This document shows positions 58,450 to 60,852 of a stretch of 60,852 bases of DNA, piece after piece. The position numbers and the translations under genes were made by a program. Under the pieces are notes generated by a model, which saw only the letters and a list, made by a program, of their open reading frames with translations, did no database searches and was not told where the DNA came from. This DNA is from an uncultured Pelagibacteraceae bacterium (GTDB lineage Bacteria > Pseudomonadota > Alphaproteobacteria > Pelagibacterales > Pelagibacteraceae). The DNA is taken from positions 1 through 60,852 of the forward strand of contig CACPCL010000006.1 in assembly GCA_902632445.1 (NCBI GenBank), read 5' to 3'. Position 1 is the stretch's first letter; each line of letters opens with the position of its first letter.

Positions 58450-59048
58450 TAGGTGAAAATTATATATAGGACGACAGCTAAAACTACAATAAAGATTCCA
58501 GTTAGAGTAAACCATATAGCACCTCTTTTTTCGATGAAGTCACCAAATTTTTTTCCAAAAAGATATGTTAAATATGAAACTAGGAAAAATCTTAGACCTC
58601 TAGTAAATAAACAAATAAAGAAAAAAACTGGAAGATTATATGCAATAACTCCACTGGTAATTGTAAAAACTTTGAAAGGGAGAGGGGTAAATCCAGCTAA
58701 AAACATAATTCCAAGCCATGCTAAAAAACCACCTTTTGTAGACATCTTATCTTGCATCTCAAAAACTTTTTCCTCATAACCATAAAATTCAATAATGACC
58801 ATCGATGCATCTAAAAAGAAAACTCCAAGCATATATCCAAATAGACCACCTAAAACTGATCCAGTCGTAGCTATAAGAAATATTTTAAGATAATCTTCTC
58901 TCTTAGCCACTACCATTGGGACAATCATTAAATCAGGCGGAACAGGAAAAAAAAAACTTTCAATAAATGCTACAAAACCTAATAAAGGCTTTGAAAATTT
59001 ATGTCTAGCAAGCTCAACACATCTATCGTATAATTTTTTTAAAAACAT
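58449..59048 (-). CDS. DedA/VTT-family membrane protein (YqaA-like)
   Basis: This 199-residue protein belongs to the SNARE-associated/VTT (DedA) superfamily, whose members act in lipid translocation and envelope integrity. It has FVAFIESFFFPVPPDLMIVP near residue 30 and the conserved LAGFTPLPFKVFTITSGV near 122, typical of the YqaA branch, with about five hydrophobic segments. The start at 59048 overlaps the start codon of the divergent small gene. An upstream ATG at 59063 would add five residues. The gene order with dsbB and coq7 is alphaproteobacterial. Confidence 0.88.
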   Translation of the reverse strand: MFLKKLYDRCVELARHKFSKPLLGFVAFIESFFFPVPPDLMIVPMVVAKREDYLKIFLIATTGSVLGGLFGYMLGVFFLDASMVIIEFYGYEEKVFEMQDKMSTKGGFLAWLGIMFLAGFTPLPFKVFTITSGVIAYNLPVFFFICLFTRGLRFFLVSYLTYLFGKKFGDFIEKRGAIWFTLTGIFIVVLAVVLYIIFT

Positions 59049-59232
59049 GAATTTAAAATGCACAATCCTCAGGTATCTGGCAAGTTTAATATTATCTACA
59101 GTTGCTATTTATTCAATCGTTATAGTTGCAGGAATATTTGGAGCAGATTATGGTTTTTCTCCAGAGGGAACATTTATAATTTGGATTTTAATGGCTATTT
59201 TAATTAATCAAAGCGTAACATGGAAAAAATAG
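59047..59232 (+). CDS. Small membrane protein of unknown function, 61 residues
   Basis: This 61-residue protein has two hydrophobic segments (about residues 8-30 and 40-56) separated by GADYGFSPEGT. Its ATG overlaps that of the divergent DedA gene in a shared CATG. The stop is directly followed by the ATG of the next gene. The packing and membrane-like composition favour a real gene. No family is recognised. Confidence 0.6.
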   Translation: MNLKCTILRYLASLILSTVAIYSIVIVAGIFGADYGFSPEGTFIIWILMAILINQSVTWKK

Positions 59233-59544
59233 ATGTCTAAACCAATAGATCTTAAAACAGTAAAAATTTTTGAACCTTTAAAGAAAAAACCTGAAGTTTT
59301 AGGTCATAGAGAATATTCCAATTTAAACCCTGAAATGGTTTATGATATTTTGTCTAATCATTCTAATGATACAGTAACTTTGTGGTTTAAATTACAGCAA
59401 GCCTGGTGTAATAACGCTTATAACACCTTTAAAGACTACGATAGCTACTTAGTTTTAGTTTATTTAGTTAATACTGTTTTTCAAAAATACTCTGATCGAT
59501 TTCAATATCTATCATATGAAGAATTTTGCAACATAATAACCTAG
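59233..59544 (+). CDS. Uncharacterised protein, 103 residues
   Basis: This soluble protein of 103 residues starts MSKPIDLKTVKIFEPLKKK and contains many aromatic residues (Tyr, Phe, Trp) in its second half, but no motif I recognise. It begins directly after the small membrane protein. Its last 33 bases overlap the 3' end of the convergent bile-acid-symporter-like gene. It could be a conserved lineage-specific protein. No function is proposed. Confidence 0.65.
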   Translation: MSKPIDLKTVKIFEPLKKKPEVLGHREYSNLNPEMVYDILSNHSNDTVTLWFKLQQAWCNNAYNTFKDYDSYLVLVYLVNTVFQKYSDRFQYLSYEEFCNIIT

Positions 59545-60177
59545 AATAATCATTGTCATATTTAAAATGAAAGCTATTAACCCTGCTCTAGTTATATAAG
59601 AAACAATTCTATCCCATTCCTCTACCCAAATTGCGATAAATACAACTAGAAATAATATTACTGACAATCTTTGAATAATAAGTGTTTTTGAAATAATAAA
59701 ATTAGTCATTAGACTTCTAACAATCATTCCAAAAATAACAGGAATAGTTACTACAAAGAACATTTTCATTGCTATATTAAGCATTGATATATTTTTTGCT
59801 GTCTCAATCCCTAAAAATTCAGCCGAATTAAAGACTATTAATGGAACAATGAAAATACTTAATAAACTGACAATCGCTGTCAAACTGACTGAAAGAGCAA
59901 CATCTCCATCTGCGAACTTTGTAAGAATATTTGAGGTTACACCACCTGGAGCTGCAGCTATTACCATAACTCCTAAAGCTATTTCTGGTGGAAGTGAAAT
60001 AACATTAATTAAAATAAAAGCAATTATTGGAAGCAAAATAACCTGACATAAAAAACCTACTAAAAAATCTCTTGGATTTTTTAAGACCCGTGTAAAATCT
60101 CCAAGAGTCAAGCCAAGACCTAAACCGAACATTATTATGGCAAGACAAACGGGTGCTATTTTAGTTACGATTTCCAT
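59512..60177 (-). CDS. Bile acid:sodium symporter family protein, C-terminally short
   Basis: This 221-residue membrane protein has the start of a BASS-family transporter: IMFGLGLGLTLGDFTRVLKNP near residue 16, then GVMVIAAAPGGVTSNILTKFADGDVALSV near 69-97, a family signature. About seven hydrophobic segments are visible. Most BASS proteins are about 290-330 residues, so the last two or three helices seem missing. The sequence downstream of its stop is coding sequence for the opposite-strand gene. It may be a truncated remnant or a short functional version. The substrate is unknown. Confidence 0.75.
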   Translation of the reverse strand: MEIVTKIAPVCLAIIMFGLGLGLTLGDFTRVLKNPRDFLVGFLCQVILLPIIAFILINVISLPPEIALGVMVIAAAPGGVTSNILTKFADGDVALSVSLTAIVSLLSIFIVPLIVFNSAEFLGIETAKNISMLNIAMKMFFVVTIPVIFGMIVRSLMTNFIISKTLIIQRLSVILFLVVFIAIWVEEWDRIVSYITRAGLIAFILNMTMIILGYYVAKFFI

Positions 60178-60194
60178 TTCTTTTCATAAATTGA

Positions 60195-60852
60195 TTATTC
60201 TACTTTAAATGAAGAGTTTTTCATTAAGTCGAAAATTGTTGTTACAAAACCAGCTTTATGCTTTTGATTATGCATATAATTTTGTTCGAACGATTTGATA
60301 TTTTTAGGGGATGGTAGAAGCATATATTCAAGCTTTTTATTTTTCGTGACTAATTTTTGTTTTAAAAGGTATTTTAGTTTTCTAATCACTGTTGCTCTCG
60401 GGATCCTTGAAATTTCTGAAATAGAAGAGGCGTTTATTCCATTTTTAGGAGTATGCCTTAAAAGGTGCAAATATAGGTCTGCATAAGTTCTAGGATCCTC
60501 AACAACTCTCTCTTTTATTTGTTTTGAATAATCGGTAAATTGTGAAATACCAATCGCGCCCCATACATTCCAAGTTTCTAAATCACCAAAAAAAGTTCTA
60601 TGTCTTACTAAAAAAGGAATTTGCATTCTAAACCAATGTTGCCAGCATATTGTAAAATACTTATCTATGAATTCTTCAATTTCTTCTTTAGAAAATGCTC
60701 TTCCAAACCAAATTTCTTTTGTAAGAATTTGACTAGTTTTTTCTAAAAAATTAGACATCATTTTTTTGGAGTTAGCTGGCCTTTGCATTTTATTAATTGC
60801 ATTGCTGAAAAAAATAGCTTTTCCTTTTCTAAATATAATGTTTTGATCTTGA
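60195..60852 (-). CDS. Probable winged-helix/HTH DNA-binding protein, likely 5'-truncated by the window edge
   Basis: A first ATG is available at 60788 (197 residues), but the same frame stays open without a stop to the window edge, reading plausible protein (KGKAIFFSNAINKMQRPANS), so the true start may lie outside. The second half contains a helix-turn-helix-like stretch, NASSISEISRIPRATVIRKL, followed by KYLLKQKLVTKNKKLEYML, typical of a wing after the recognition helix. The N-terminal part is aromatic-rich and unlike known effector domains I recognise. It ends 17 bases before the BASS-like gene, which it may regulate. Confidence 0.65.
   Translation of the reverse strand, partial: QDQNIIFRKGKAIFFSNAINKMQRPANSKKMMSNFLEKTSQILTKEIWFGRAFSKEEIEEFIDKYFTICWQHWFRMQIPFLVRHRTFFGDLETWNVWGAIGISQFTDYSKQIKERVVEDPRTYADLYLHLLRHTPKNGINASSISEISRIPRATVIRKLKYLLKQKLVTKNKKLEYMLLPSPKNIKSFEQNYMHNQKHKAGFVTTIFDLMKNSSFKVE

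Overview
This window is strongly AT-rich and almost entirely coding. Gene content, gene order, Lys/Ile/Asn-rich proteins and near-absent intergenic space point to a genome-streamlined marine alphaproteobacterium of the SAR11 (Pelagibacterales) type. The main support is alphaproteobacterial synteny: dapF/ffh-rpsP-trmD-rplS-leuCDB-asd, sdhCDAB, mdh-sucCDAB-lpd, priA-atpHAGDC, rplU-rpmA-obgE-proBA-nadD-rsfS-ctpA-rppH, metX-metW beside hisC-tyrA, and lysA-lptM-argH beside tlpA. A SAM-II riboswitch closely resembling the marine metagenomic type lies before metX. The taxonomic call is an inference from these patterns; no database was searched.

Layout. (1) 1-8805: the end of glcE, then glcF, a 2-hydroxyacid dehydrogenase, a TRAP transporter (dctP, hairpin, dctQ, dctM), an amidase, a 59-residue membrane microprotein, an EamA permease and a Bem46-type hydrolase. 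Apart from glycolate oxidase and TRAP this is accessory small-organic-molecule uptake and metabolism. (2) 8788-10539: ftsY and dapF on the minus strand. (3) 10540-17983: a structured leader or possible small RNA, then ffh, rpsP with an unusual repeat tail, trmD, rplS, leuCDB and asd. (4) 17998-33929: a TCA-cycle block (sdhCDAB, mmsA, mdh, sucCDAB, lpd), interrupted by two cell-surface glycosylation-type genes. sucA carries an apparent one-base frameshift in an A8 run. (5) 33958-40769: priA and the F1 ATP synthase operon. (6) 40750-47267, minus strand: rppH, ctpA, rsfS, nadD, proA, proB, obgE, rpmA, rplU. (7) 47333-55388: gloB, metW, metX (with its SAM-II riboswitch and terminator), hisC, tyrA, plsC, lysA, lptM, argH. 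(8) 55419-60852: tlpA, a twin-TM protein, a carboxylesterase, an HNH protein, coq7, dsbB, a DedA protein and a small poorly characterised cluster ending in an HTH-type gene that runs off the right edge.

Most of the window is ordinary core metabolism. The points most worth attention are: a SAM-II aptamer whose 3' strand can pair with the loop and stem of a terminator directly before metX; the sucA frameshift; a structured, relatively GC-rich segment upstream of ffh that does not match 4.5S RNA; a 57-bp triple repeat that lengthens ribosomal protein S16 where rimM is missing; seven convergent gene junctions that all abut or overlap; and the unassigned genes at the right end. No tRNA, rRNA, CRISPR array, insertion sequence or prophage was seen. 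No gene-free stretch exceeds about 180 bases.
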